Assembly (NCBI GenBank): GCA_013822735.1
Contig: PNKZ01000003.1
Location: 186,001-250,000, forward strand
Length of the DNA: 64,000 bases
Source: Pirellula sp.
Lineage (GTDB): Bacteria > Planctomycetota > Planctomycetia > Pirellulales > PNKZ01
Reading direction: 5' to 3'
The notes beneath the pieces were generated by a model. That model did no database searches. It was given only the letters and a program-made list of their open reading frames with translations, and was not told the DNA's origin. Within the stretch, counting starts at the first letter, position 1. Every line of letters begins with the position of its first letter. This document shows, in pieces, positions 56,001 through 63,200 of the stretch. The translations under genes were made by a program, and so were the position numbers.

Positions 56001-56668
56001 TCCACGCCTACGAGATGGCGCACCAACTCCTTCGCGACGGTGAACAAGTCGCGTTCCTCGGCATGCTCGATACGCCGCTGCCGAGGAGCGAGTTGCTCAC
56101 TAGGCTCGACAAGGTGAAGATGCATCTGCAGCGCATCGGCCGTGAGCGGCACCGCTACTTTTGGAACTTCATTTCCGGCCGTTTGGAATGGGAATGGCGT
56201 CAATTGCAACGCCGTTTCGGCGGCGCGGAAGTTCCTGCGCCACAGACGCAATTCCACTCGGAGACGATCGAAGCCGCGTTCCGCGCGGCATGCGACGTGT
56301 ATCAACCCCCCGAGTTCGACGGCAAGCTGTATCTGTTCCGACCGAAGCTGAGCCCCACGCATATCTTCGGTCCGGATCGCATGATCAACCTCGATCGCCG
56401 CTTCATCTACCACGACAACGGCTGGTCGCGCCACGTGCGCGAAGTCGCCGTCGTCGAAGTGCCCGGCGATCACGACAGCATGGTGTTGGAGCCGAACGTC
56501 CGCGTGCTGGGGACTCGCCTTCGGAAGGCGATCGACCAAGCGGAAGCGTTGTATTCGTCGCAAACCGCGACCTCGCGCAAGAAGCGGCCGATTGACGTGA
56601 GCTTGGTTCGCGCGGCGACCGAACGCGCCGAGGCGCTGCATGACGAAGCCGTGGAGATGCGCTCATGA
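50075..56668 (+). CDS. Type I PKS: KS-AT-KR-DH-ACP-TE
   Basis: A 2197-residue polyketide synthase module. The ketosynthase triad is Cys184 (TACSTS), His320 (HGTGT) and His360 (NIGH). The acyltransferase has Ser633 in GHSLGE and IAAHS at the specificity site. A structural half precedes the ketoreductase, whose NADPH loop LITGGFGGIG starts at residue 1179 and whose Ser/Tyr are in AYSSTST and VDYVAANAF. The hotdog dehydratase follows, with His1434 (DEHRTSAGQALLPG) and Asp1605 (HPALMDLAT). The carrier Ser is 1825 (FFDLGGHSLI) and the thioesterase nucleophile Ser1972 (GFSGGG). There is no enoylreductase, so a double bond could be left. The KR-before-DH order is unlike the usual DH-KR. The gene starts 69 bases after the NRPS stop and its stop overlaps the next start (ATGA). 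Confidence 0.93.
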   Translation: MTSTETTLNPNDIAIVGLALRVPGADSPQRFWHNLRDGVESVRPLSDADLAAAGVPAELLENPNYVKSAAVLDNLPMFDAEFFGLSPKEAAIMDPQHRHFLECAWEALESAGHPPEKFDGRIGVFAGCGMGAYFQQNLLSNPELIDSVGMFLLRHTGNDKDFLATRVSYCFDLKGPSVNVQTACSTSLVAVHTACQSLLSGECDMALAGGVTIELPHGQGYLFKKNEILSPDGHCRAFDQNARGTIFGSGAGVAVLRRVEDALRDGDRIYAVVKGSAVNNDGASKVGYFAPSVDGQASAVAEALAVADVPADTIGYVECHGTGTPIGDPIEIAALTQAFRQSTERSGFCAIGSVKTNIGHLDTAAGVVGMAKAALALEHKQLPPSLNFTAPNPAIDFVNSPFTVNAKLRAWQAGAAPRRAAVNSLGVGGTNAHLVLEEAPQVAASDEARRPQQLITLSARNRAALDDASRRLAAHLREHPEQNLADVAYTLFHGRAKFDVRRVLAAGDSAEAAALLEAGDASRVFTHKGGDAKPSVVFMFPGGGVQSPRMGRDLYESEPVFKQWIDRGLTWLAGKLDVDLREVWFAGPERDAELQSVWERPSVQLPAIYLCEYALAKLWQAWGVQPAALLGHSLGENTAAALAEVFSFEDGLGLVTLRGKLFERVAPGGMLSVPLAPEAIMPLLGDRLDLATVNGPEFCTVSGPDDALDELFAKLTADGIDAKRVPIRIAAHSRLLEPILADFEAYLRSIKLQKPKLPIVSNRTGSWLTDAQAVDPKYWVDHLRNTVRFADGVGTVLQTPGRVFLEVGPGKVLASLVRQHRDLNAGQAVLSSLRHPKENVSDTVFFTTVLGRLWACDVAIDDALLWKNERRRRVELPTYAFQHQAYWIEPGKGAGREQRGAGALARIADPNDWYYRPIWRLRELESPEAELDPTTWLIFLDEAGLGRRLTEKLRAAGHEVVTVRTGDAYVQHSPHEFTLSPEHGRVGYDALIHDLTAIGKAPSRIVHLWLTTLDETFRPGSSFFHRNQEQGFYSLLFLAQALDAERLAQPLHITVVTSGMQQTRDEALPYPDKATVLGPVGVIPRELAETTCACIDVALPSARGFGGKRRLATGLDILAEQVFVELQQPTANGQIALREERRYEHGYTRHKPKPTKKPEKCSQADAYQVTAVRERGVYLITGGFGGIGLATAEHLARTAKARLVLVGRSALPPADQWDAWLRSHADDNSVSRRIRSVRELESYGAEVLPAEVDVTDVEAVRGVVAEAIRRFGALHGVVHAAGVLQDGLIAQKTQSDAEEVFAPKVHGAMVLDDAVQSVLGDRSLDFFVAYSSTSTATTPAGQVDYVAANAFLNAFAQSRNKQNGCRYLALNWGIWNEVGMAAHAADKSRQKGELPKEEAVEHPWFDYRLGGLHDTRVALVGRHAAATHWVYDEHRTSAGQALLPGTGYLELARAALAELHESTSMEIRDLYFLSPLAVEDDGSRDVTVLLQRDERGYGFEVSSRPARDKHAAPQVHAQAHLVADENRPPARLDLIAISRRCPNVKHASAGATLHTRQEEHLRFGPRWRVVQETAYGNGEALACLRLPDAFADDLQQYGLHPALMDLATGFAMDLIEGYEKSTNLWVPLSYKRAASFGPLPAAIVSWVRNHGVNRADGGFASFDITIADESGRVLVEIEEFVIKRLSDSDTFGTAAPRAAASGLDVADEHDSETMSPAEAQFRANLRNGIRPSEGVAALSAVLAEKGPSQVIVSSLDLPGLIAQAQTVVAPSTAEPGAKFARPQLDGEFVEPRDNIERSLVAIWEELLGVTSIGVRDSFFDLGGHSLIAVRLFANIKRTFQVEFPISVLFEAPTVEGCANLIRRQIGDVTTEVPSTHAGDKHPTRYTHLVSMHEGAGSSKAPLFIVAGMFGNVLNLRHLAHLVGHERPCYGLQARGLYGDHDPHLTFEEAAADYIRELRTVQPHGPYLLAGFSGGGLHAYEMAHQLLRDGEQVAFLGMLDTPLPRSELLTRLDKVKMHLQRIGRERHRYFWNFISGRLEWEWRQLQRRFGGAEVPAPQTQFHSETIEAAFRAACDVYQPPEFDGKLYLFRPKLSPTHIFGPDRMINLDRRFIYHDNGWSRHVREVAVVEVPGDHDSMVLEPNVRVLGTRLRKAIDQAEALYSSQTATSRKKRPIDVSLVRAATERAEALHDEAVEMRS

Positions 56669-57153
56669 GCGAGAAATCTTCCTATACGCCGAACGAAGTT
56701 CCTGAGTTCTGGCTCCCTGCCGGCGGCTATGACCCCGCCCCTTCGCTTACGAAGCGCCGTCGCATTCTCATCGGCAAGCCGGGGCTCGACGGGCACGATC
56801 GCGGGGCGAAGTACGTCGCTCAGATTCTGCGCGATGCCGGACACGAAGTGATTTACACCGGGATTCGGCGGACGCCGGAGCAGATCGTCGCCGCGGCGGT
56901 GCAGGAGGATGTCGACGCCATCGGCCTGAGTTTGCTTTCCGGCTCGCACAATGTGCTGTTTGCCCGCGTCTTCGAACTCCTGAAGGCCCGGCAGGCCGAC
57001 GACATTCTGCTTTTCGGCGGCGGCGTGATTCCGGCCGACGACGTCGATCGGCTGTTGGCGCTCGGCGTCAAAGCGATATTCACGCCGGGTACGCCGGCCG
57101 CGGAAATCATTAGTCGCGTGGAGCAAATGCTCGGCGAGCGCGCCTGCCCATGA
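56665..57153 (+). CDS. Methylmalonyl-CoA mutase B12-binding small subunit
   Basis: A 162-residue stand-alone cobalamin-binding subunit of an acyl-CoA mutase. The B12 motif DxHxxG reads Asp42-Gly-His44-Asp-Arg-Gly47, with His44 the lower axial cobalt ligand. The SxL motif (LSLLSGSH) and the GG motif (LLFGGGVIP) that bind the nucleotide tail are also present. The first 30 residues are an extra extension. GGAG sits 8 bases before the ATG, and the start overlaps the PKS stop by 4 bases; its own stop overlaps the meaB start in the same way. Together with the large subunit at 57997 it makes a two-chain mutase. Confidence 0.92.
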   Translation: MSEKSSYTPNEVPEFWLPAGGYDPAPSLTKRRRILIGKPGLDGHDRGAKYVAQILRDAGHEVIYTGIRRTPEQIVAAAVQEDVDAIGLSLLSGSHNVLFARVFELLKARQADDILLFGGGVIPADDVDRLLALGVKAIFTPGTPAAEIISRVEQMLGERACP

Positions 57154-58010
57154 CGTACGGCGTGAAAGAACTTGTCGCGGGCCTGGCCGAAGCCGACGGC
57201 GTCGTGCGAACGCGCGCCGCGGGCCGGCTCATGACGGCGCTCGTCGAACGTCCCGACGCACATCGCGAACTGCTGGAAGCGTTGCAGGTTGCGATGCCGC
57301 CGCGTCCGGCGTTGGTGCTCGGCGTCACGGGAGCGCCCGGCGTGGGAAAGTCGACGTTGGTCGATGCACTCGTCGCCAACGTGCTGCGTCGTCTTCCGGA
57401 ACTCAAGATTGCGATCGTCGCGGTCGACCCGACTTCGCCGTTTACCGGCGGGGCCGTGCTCGGCGATCGTGTGCGGATGATGCGGCTAGCTCTCGAAGAG
57501 CGGGTCTTTATTCGCTCTCTGGCCACGCGCGGTGAACTCGGCGGGGTATGCCGAGCCGTGCCGGGCGTGTTGGCCGCCGCAAAGCTTTGGGGAGCCGACC
57601 TGGCGATCGTCGAGACGGTCGGCGTCGGCCAAAGCGAAATCGAAATTGCCCGACATGCCGATCGGACGTGCGTCGTCATGGCGCCCGGCTTGGGCGACGG
57701 CGTGCAATGGCTCAAGGCGGGCCTCATGGAAGTGGCCGACGTGTTCATCGTGAACAAATCGGAGCGGGACGGGGCCGACGCACTCGTCGCACAGTTGACG
57801 AGCGCCGTCGCACTCGCGGCTCGCGGACTTCGGCGGCGTCTGCGTGCGAACACTTCCTCGGCTCCGTTGCCGAAATTGCCGCCGATCATGGCAGTATCCG
57901 CGGAACTTGGTCGAGGGATCGACGCCCTCGCCGAAGTCTTCGGTCTCGGCGGACCGCTTTCCCTGCACACCTCATCGACTACGGAAAACGCCACCCATGC
58001 TCAAAGCTGA
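57150..58010 (+). CDS. meaB: MeaB-type GTPase chaperone of methylmalonyl-CoA mutase
   Basis: A 286-residue G3E-family GTPase that loads and protects adenosylcobalamin on the mutase. The P-loop GAPGVGKST is at residues 61-69, the Mg-binding region is [22 protein letters not shown], the switch residues follow in ETVGVGQSE, and NKSERDGAD is the guanine motif. The last stretch, the dimerisation arm, is shorter than in many family members. It overlaps both neighbours (4 bases upstream, 14 bases downstream), so expression is tightly linked to the mutase subunits that flank it. Confidence 0.93.
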   Translation: MTYGVKELVAGLAEADGVVRTRAAGRLMTALVERPDAHRELLEALQVAMPPRPALVLGVTGAPGVGKSTLVDALVANVLRRLPELKIAIVAVDPTSPFTGGAVLGDRVRMMRLALEERVFIRSLATRGELGGVCRAVPGVLAAAKLWGADLAIVETVGVGQSEIEIARHADRTCVVMAPGLGDGVQWLKAGLMEVADVFIVNKSERDGADALVAQLTSAVALAARGLRRRLRANTSSAPLPKLPPIMAVSAELGRGIDALAEVFGLGGPLSLHTSSTTENATHAQS

Positions 58011-59685
58011 TGCATCAGTTAATTCGACGGTGTCGTCGGCCGTCGCCGCGTGGGAGGCCGATGTGTTGGCCGGCACGCTGGCGAAGACGCCGGAACGCGC
58101 GTCGTCGTTCGTCACGGCCGGCGATGCGCCGGTCGAACGGCTCTACACGCCGACGGACGACGCCGCAGGGGACTATCTGGAGAAGCTCGGGTTTCCCGGC
58201 GAGTATCCCTTTACGCGCGGCGTGCAGCCGACGATGTACCGCGGCCGGCTGTGGACGATGCGGCAATATGCGGGCTTCGCGACTGCCGAAGAATCGAATC
58301 GCCGTTACCGCTTCTTACTCGCGCAGGGAGGGACCGGACTCTCCGTGGCGTTCGACCTGCCCACGCAAATCGGCTACGACAGCGATGCGCCGGAAGCGTG
58401 CGGCGAGGTAGGGCGCGTCGGTGTCGCCATCGATTCGCTGGCCGATATGGAGACTTTGTTCGACAGTATTCCGCTCGACAAAGTTTCGACATCGATGACG
58501 ATCAACGCCACAAGCTCGATCTTGTTGGCGATGTACATCGCGGTTGCCGAACGGCAAGGAGTGCCCGCCGCGAAACTGACCGGCACGCTGCAAAACGACA
58601 TTCTGAAGGAATACATCGCGCGCGGAACGTACCGCTTCCCGCCCGGCCCTTCACTGCGACTGACGAGCGACATCTTCGCGTATTGCACGCGGAACGTGCC
58701 GAAGTTCAACACCATCAGCATCAGCGGCTACCACATTCGCGAAGCCGGCAGCACGGCGGCGCAAGAGGTCGGATTCACGTTGGCCGATGCCGTGTGTTAT
58801 GTCGAAACGGCGATCCGCGCCGGCTTGGCGATCGACGACTTTGCCCCGCGGTTGGCATTCTTCTTTGCCGCACATACCGACCTCTTCGAAGAGGCGGCCA
58901 AGTTCCGCGCGGCGCGGCGTTTATATGCCCGCATCATGCGCGAACGCTTCGGTGCAAAAGACCCGCGCAGTTGGATGCTCCGTTTCCATACGCAAACCGG
59001 CGGCGTAACGCTCACGGCCCAACAACCGGAGAACAACGTCGTACGCGTCGCGCTGCAAGCGCTGGCCGCGGTGCTCGGCGGCACGCAATCTTTGCATACC
59101 AACGGCAAAGACGAAGCCCTGGCCTTGCCGACGGAAGCGGCCGCGCAACTCGCGCTCCGTACGCAACAGGTCATCGCGTGCGAAAGCGGCGTCGCGAGCA
59201 CGGTCGACCCGTTGGCGGGGAGCTACTACGTCGAACAACTTACCGACCGCATCCAGCGCGAGGCGGAAGCGTACATCGCCGCGATCGACGGCATGGGCGG
59301 GATGGTGGCCGCCATCGAGCAAGGATACCCACAACGGGAGATCGAACGCTCGGCCTACGCGTTCAACCGTGCGGTGGACGACGGCACGCGGCAGATCGTC
59401 GGCGTGAATTGCTTTCAGTCGTCGGAAGGGGAAAGTATTCCGCTCTTTCGTCACGACGAAGAAACCGGCCGACGCCAAGCGGCGCGACTTACGGACCTGC
59501 GCTCACGACGCGACAACACGGCAGTTGACGCTGCGCTTCACGATATCGCCGCCACGGCACGCACCAGTGAGAACCTCATGCCCGCGATTCTCACGGCGGT
59601 GCGCGCGTATGCGACGGTCGGCGAAATCTGCACGGTGCTCGCCGCGGAGTTCGGCGAGTACGCGGAATCGTTTCATTCGGCATAA
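57997..59685 (+). CDS. Methylmalonyl-CoA mutase large (catalytic) subunit
   Basis: A 562-residue TIM-barrel subunit lacking its own B12 domain, matching the separate small subunit. It interconverts succinyl-CoA and (R)-methylmalonyl-CoA by a radical mechanism. The two residues that separate mutase types are both of the methylmalonyl kind: Tyr91 in MRQYAGF and Arg209 in [11 protein letters not shown] correspond by spacing to Tyr89 and Arg207 of the Propionibacterium enzyme, whereas isobutyryl- and hydroxyisobutyryl-CoA mutases carry Phe or Ile and Gln. His246 in [12 protein letters not shown] matches the catalytic His244. The ATG at 57997 lies inside the end of meaB; the frame is open further upstream but overlaps meaB deeply. 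Confidence 0.94.
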   Translation: MLKADASVNSTVSSAVAAWEADVLAGTLAKTPERASSFVTAGDAPVERLYTPTDDAAGDYLEKLGFPGEYPFTRGVQPTMYRGRLWTMRQYAGFATAEESNRRYRFLLAQGGTGLSVAFDLPTQIGYDSDAPEACGEVGRVGVAIDSLADMETLFDSIPLDKVSTSMTINATSSILLAMYIAVAERQGVPAAKLTGTLQNDILKEYIARGTYRFPPGPSLRLTSDIFAYCTRNVPKFNTISISGYHIREAGSTAAQEVGFTLADAVCYVETAIRAGLAIDDFAPRLAFFFAAHTDLFEEAAKFRAARRLYARIMRERFGAKDPRSWMLRFHTQTGGVTLTAQQPENNVVRVALQALAAVLGGTQSLHTNGKDEALALPTEAAAQLALRTQQVIACESGVASTVDPLAGSYYVEQLTDRIQREAEAYIAAIDGMGGMVAAIEQGYPQREIERSAYAFNRAVDDGTRQIVGVNCFQSSEGESIPLFRHDEETGRRQAARLTDLRSRRDNTAVDAALHDIAATARTSENLMPAILTAVRAYATVGEICTVLAAEFGEYAESFHSA

Positions 59686-59763
59686 CCGGCTAAGAACCAA
59701 CCCCCAAGTCGGACATCCTGACCGGGCAGAAAAAGCTCACCTATTTGTGTGCAATCTTTTCCT

Positions 59764-60210
59764 ATGCTTACAGCTTCCCTAGTCCTTCAAGGCCTCAATC
59801 ATCTCGGCATCGCCGTGCGCGACATTGCGGCTGCGCGTCCGTTCTATGAAGATGTGCTCGGCGCCGTCTACGACGGCGAGGAAGTCGTCGAAGAGCAGAA
59901 GGTGCGCGTCGCCTTCTTTCATCTGCGGGGTGATTCGACGAATGTGCGCTATGAGTTGCTGGAACCGACGTCGCCCGACTCGCCGATCGCGAAGTTTTTA
60001 GAAAAGCGTGGGCCCGGTCTCCATCACACGGCCTATACGGTCGACGACGTTGCCGCAGCGCTGGCGGCGGCGGAAGCGGCCGGATTGCGACTCATCGACC
60101 GCGAGCCGCGACGCGGTGCCCATGGCGCCGAGATCGCGTTTCTCCATCCCGCGAGCACCGGCGGAATGTTGATCGAACTTTGCCGCCCTGCTCCGGAGTC
60201 GCGGAGCTGA
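59764..60210 (+). CDS. mce: Methylmalonyl-CoA epimerase (VOC superfamily)
   Basis: A 148-residue vicinal-oxygen-chelate protein that interconverts (R)- and (S)-methylmalonyl-CoA. Metal ligands can be read in the paired beta-alpha-beta-beta-beta units: His13 (LNHLGIAVRD), the His pair in GLHHTAYTVDDV, and Glu near the end in GMLIELCRP. YELLEPTSPDSPIAKFLEKR is characteristic of the family. A GTG at 59749 is an alternative start. It follows the mutase by 78 bases and precedes the last NRPS by 23. Next to mutase and MeaB it completes the path from succinyl-CoA to the (S) isomer used by polyketide synthases. Confidence 0.92.
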   Translation: MLTASLVLQGLNHLGIAVRDIAAARPFYEDVLGAVYDGEEVVEEQKVRVAFFHLRGDSTNVRYELLEPTSPDSPIAKFLEKRGPGLHHTAYTVDDVAAALAAAEAAGLRLIDREPRRGAHGAEIAFLHPASTGGMLIELCRPAPESRS

Positions 60211-60233
60211 GTTCGCCCGCCTAACCGGATCCT

Positions 60234-63200
60234 ATGTCTATACCGTTCTCGCTAACTCCGCTGCAGCACGCGATGGTCGCCGCCTCGCTCGCCGCGCCGC
60301 GTTCCGGCGTGAACGTTGAGCAGTGGATCATCACACTACGCGAAGACGTCGACGGTGGCGCGCTCGAGGGGGCGTGGCGCGACGTGGTCGCACGCCATTC
60401 GATGCTCCGGACGGTCATTGACGCTCGCGATCCGGGTGCGATGCGGCAGTGCGTACTTACCGATCTCGCTCACCCGTGGATGGAATTGGATTGGTCGAGT
60501 TCGACCGTCGAGGCCGCATCTAATCGGTGGGAAGAGTTCTTGGCGGAGGATCGACGGCGAGACTTCCGCTTCGACGAAGCGGACTCCGTAACCCCGCTCT
60601 GGCGAGTCGTGCTGGTGCGGTGTTCAGATCATACGCGGCTCCTTTGCACCTACCACCATGCGTTGCTCGACGGCCGTTCGCTGGCGCTTCTCGGCCGAGA
60701 ACTCTTTGCGCGCTACGATCATCGACGAAACGGAGCGACCGCATACGTCGATGAAACTCCCGCTCCGCAATTTGCCGAGTTTGTCGCCTGTCTTGCGGCG
60801 CACGATCACGAACCTTCCGCGACGTACTGGCGTAACCTTTTGGCAGATCAGCCGCCGCCGGTTCTTCCGTATCAGCGCGAAGCTCGGTCTGCCGGGAGTC
60901 CGAAGAACCTAGCGACCGCCGAAGTGGTGAGGACGCTCTCGCAAGATGAATGGGAGCTTCTGAGAAACGCGGCACACGCCGCCGGCGTCACGGTGCATAA
61001 CTTCGTTCAAGCCGCTTGGGCTTTGACGTTGGCCATGAACACGGGTGCCGATGACCACACGTTCGGCTCGGTTCGCGCTTGCCGAAAGCAGCCGGTTGCG
61101 GGCAGCGACATGATGCTCGGAATGCTGATCCATACGGTACCGTTTCGCGTGCAGATCGATTGGTCGCAATCGCTCGCCGAGTTCACGCACGGGATTCGTG
61201 ACCAACAGCGGGCCCTCCGCGAACATGAGACCACGCCCCCTGCCCGGATCATGCGAGCCGCGGGGCTAGCCGGAGATCGCACGCTCTTTCCGACGATACT
61301 GATGTTTACGGATCAGCCGGCCGCCGCGATGTTCGAGGTCGACGGACGGCCGCACCCGACGCGGAGCGTCGAACTGCGCGAACAATCGGATGCTCCGTGG
61401 ACTTTGGTTGTCGAAGCGGCGCGCGAGCTTACCCTGCGGCTGGAGTATAACCCGTCGCAATCGGATTCCCGTGCCGCCGAGAAGCTGGTCGGGCAAGTTT
61501 GCCGACTGTTGGCCGCATTTCCGGACCAGCTCTCACGGCCGTTGGCGGAACTCCCCGCCGTCGACGACGCGACTTTAACGCTAGTTTCCGCTTGGAGCAG
61601 CGGCGCAGCCGCCGTGCCGGAGTCGACGACTCTTGTGGAGTTGTTCCAGCGACAGGTCGAGTTCGCACCGAACGCGATCGCCCTGCGTTGCACCGCCGGC
61701 AGCTTCTCATACTTTGAACTATCGCGGCTGGCCGACGCCGCAGCATGTTCGTTGCGAACTCACGGCGTGCGTCCCGGCGACCGCGTATGTCTTTCGTTGG
61801 CTCGCTCGGCGGAGTGGATCGCGCTGATCCTGGGCATTTGGAAGGTGCGCGCGGTTTACGTACCGCTTGATGCGCAGTATCCGGAGGCGCGTCGCGAGTA
61901 CATTCTCCGTGATGCTTCGCCAAAGTTATTCGTCGTCGATGCAATGCCGCAGCAGATTGCCGTTCCCGAGGAGACGAGCGTCGTCGCCGTGGCGGAATTG
62001 TTCGCGCCCGACGGCGGTTCGCCTCGCTGCGATGTGTCTGCCGCGTCGCCGGAAGTTCCGGCGGTGATTCTCTACACCTCCGGATCGACGGGCCAGCCCA
62101 AGGGCGTGGTGCTTACGCACGGCAATCTATCGGCTCAGAATCAAGCCGTTCGCCGCGCGATGGATTACCGGTCGCTTGATCGTACAACGACGCTCTCGTC
62201 CCCTTGCTTCGATGCGTCGCTCGAAGAGATCTTTGCGCCGTTGTGTGCCGGTGCGCTGTTGGTGCTCCCCGCGGTCGACGTGCTGAGTTCGCTCCAACGG
62301 TTGCAAGAGCTGGCGCGTGCCGAGCAACTCACCGTGCTCGACATGCCGACCTCGCTATGGCGAGAGCTGACCAACGGTCTTTACGAAAGCGGTTGCGAGT
62401 TTCCCGGCTCCGTGCGCGCCATTATGACCGGCGGCGAGCGGGCGACGGCTGCCACGTTTGCCCGATTCTTACAAGTCGGCGGCGGTCGTATTCGCTGGTT
62501 TAACGCTTATGGACCCACGGAAGCCACGATCTGCGCAACGCTCTACGAACATGATCCGCGCCAGACCGCAGCCGGCGAAGCGATTGTTACAACGGACGAG
62601 CCGCCGGCTCCCCCCATCGGTCGACCCATCGCCGGTGCAATGGTCGCGGTCGTAGATCGTTGCGGCAGGCCGGTTGCTCCGGGAGTTGCCGGCGAAGTCT
62701 ATATCGGCGGCGCCGGCGTCGGCCTAGGCTATTGGAATCGCGACGAGTTGACGCAAGAGCGATTTGTCTCGCGCCCTTATGCGGCCCTGCCGGAGGGCAA
62801 ATACTATCGCACCGGCGACTTGGCATTGTGGAACGATGCCGGACAACTCGAATACGTCGGTCGCATCGACGGCCAGGTGAAACTGCGCGGGTTTCGCATC
62901 GAACCGGCGGAAATCGAAGCCGTATTATCGCGTCATGAGTCGGTGCGCGATGTTGTCGTGTCGGTGGCGACCTCGCCGTTTGGTACCGAAGTGCTGGCCG
63001 CATTCGTGGTTCCTCAGCCGCAAGCAGTGTTTGATCCGGACGGGTTGCGCGCGTTCGCCGCGCGACAACTGCCGTCGTACATGGTTCCGCAGCGTTTGGT
63101 GGCGCTCGCCGCGTTGCCGCTTACTCCCAACGGAAAAACCGACGTTGCCCGGCTTCCCGATCCGTTCTCCGCCGATCCGGCCAGGGATGATGTTCCGCAG

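Noticed and set aside
58213-58240. Gln77 in RGVQPTMY as a sign of altered mutase substrate
   Set aside because: By residue spacing the diagnostic tyrosine is the one in MRQYAGF (Tyr91), which is conserved, so the Gln says nothing about substrate.
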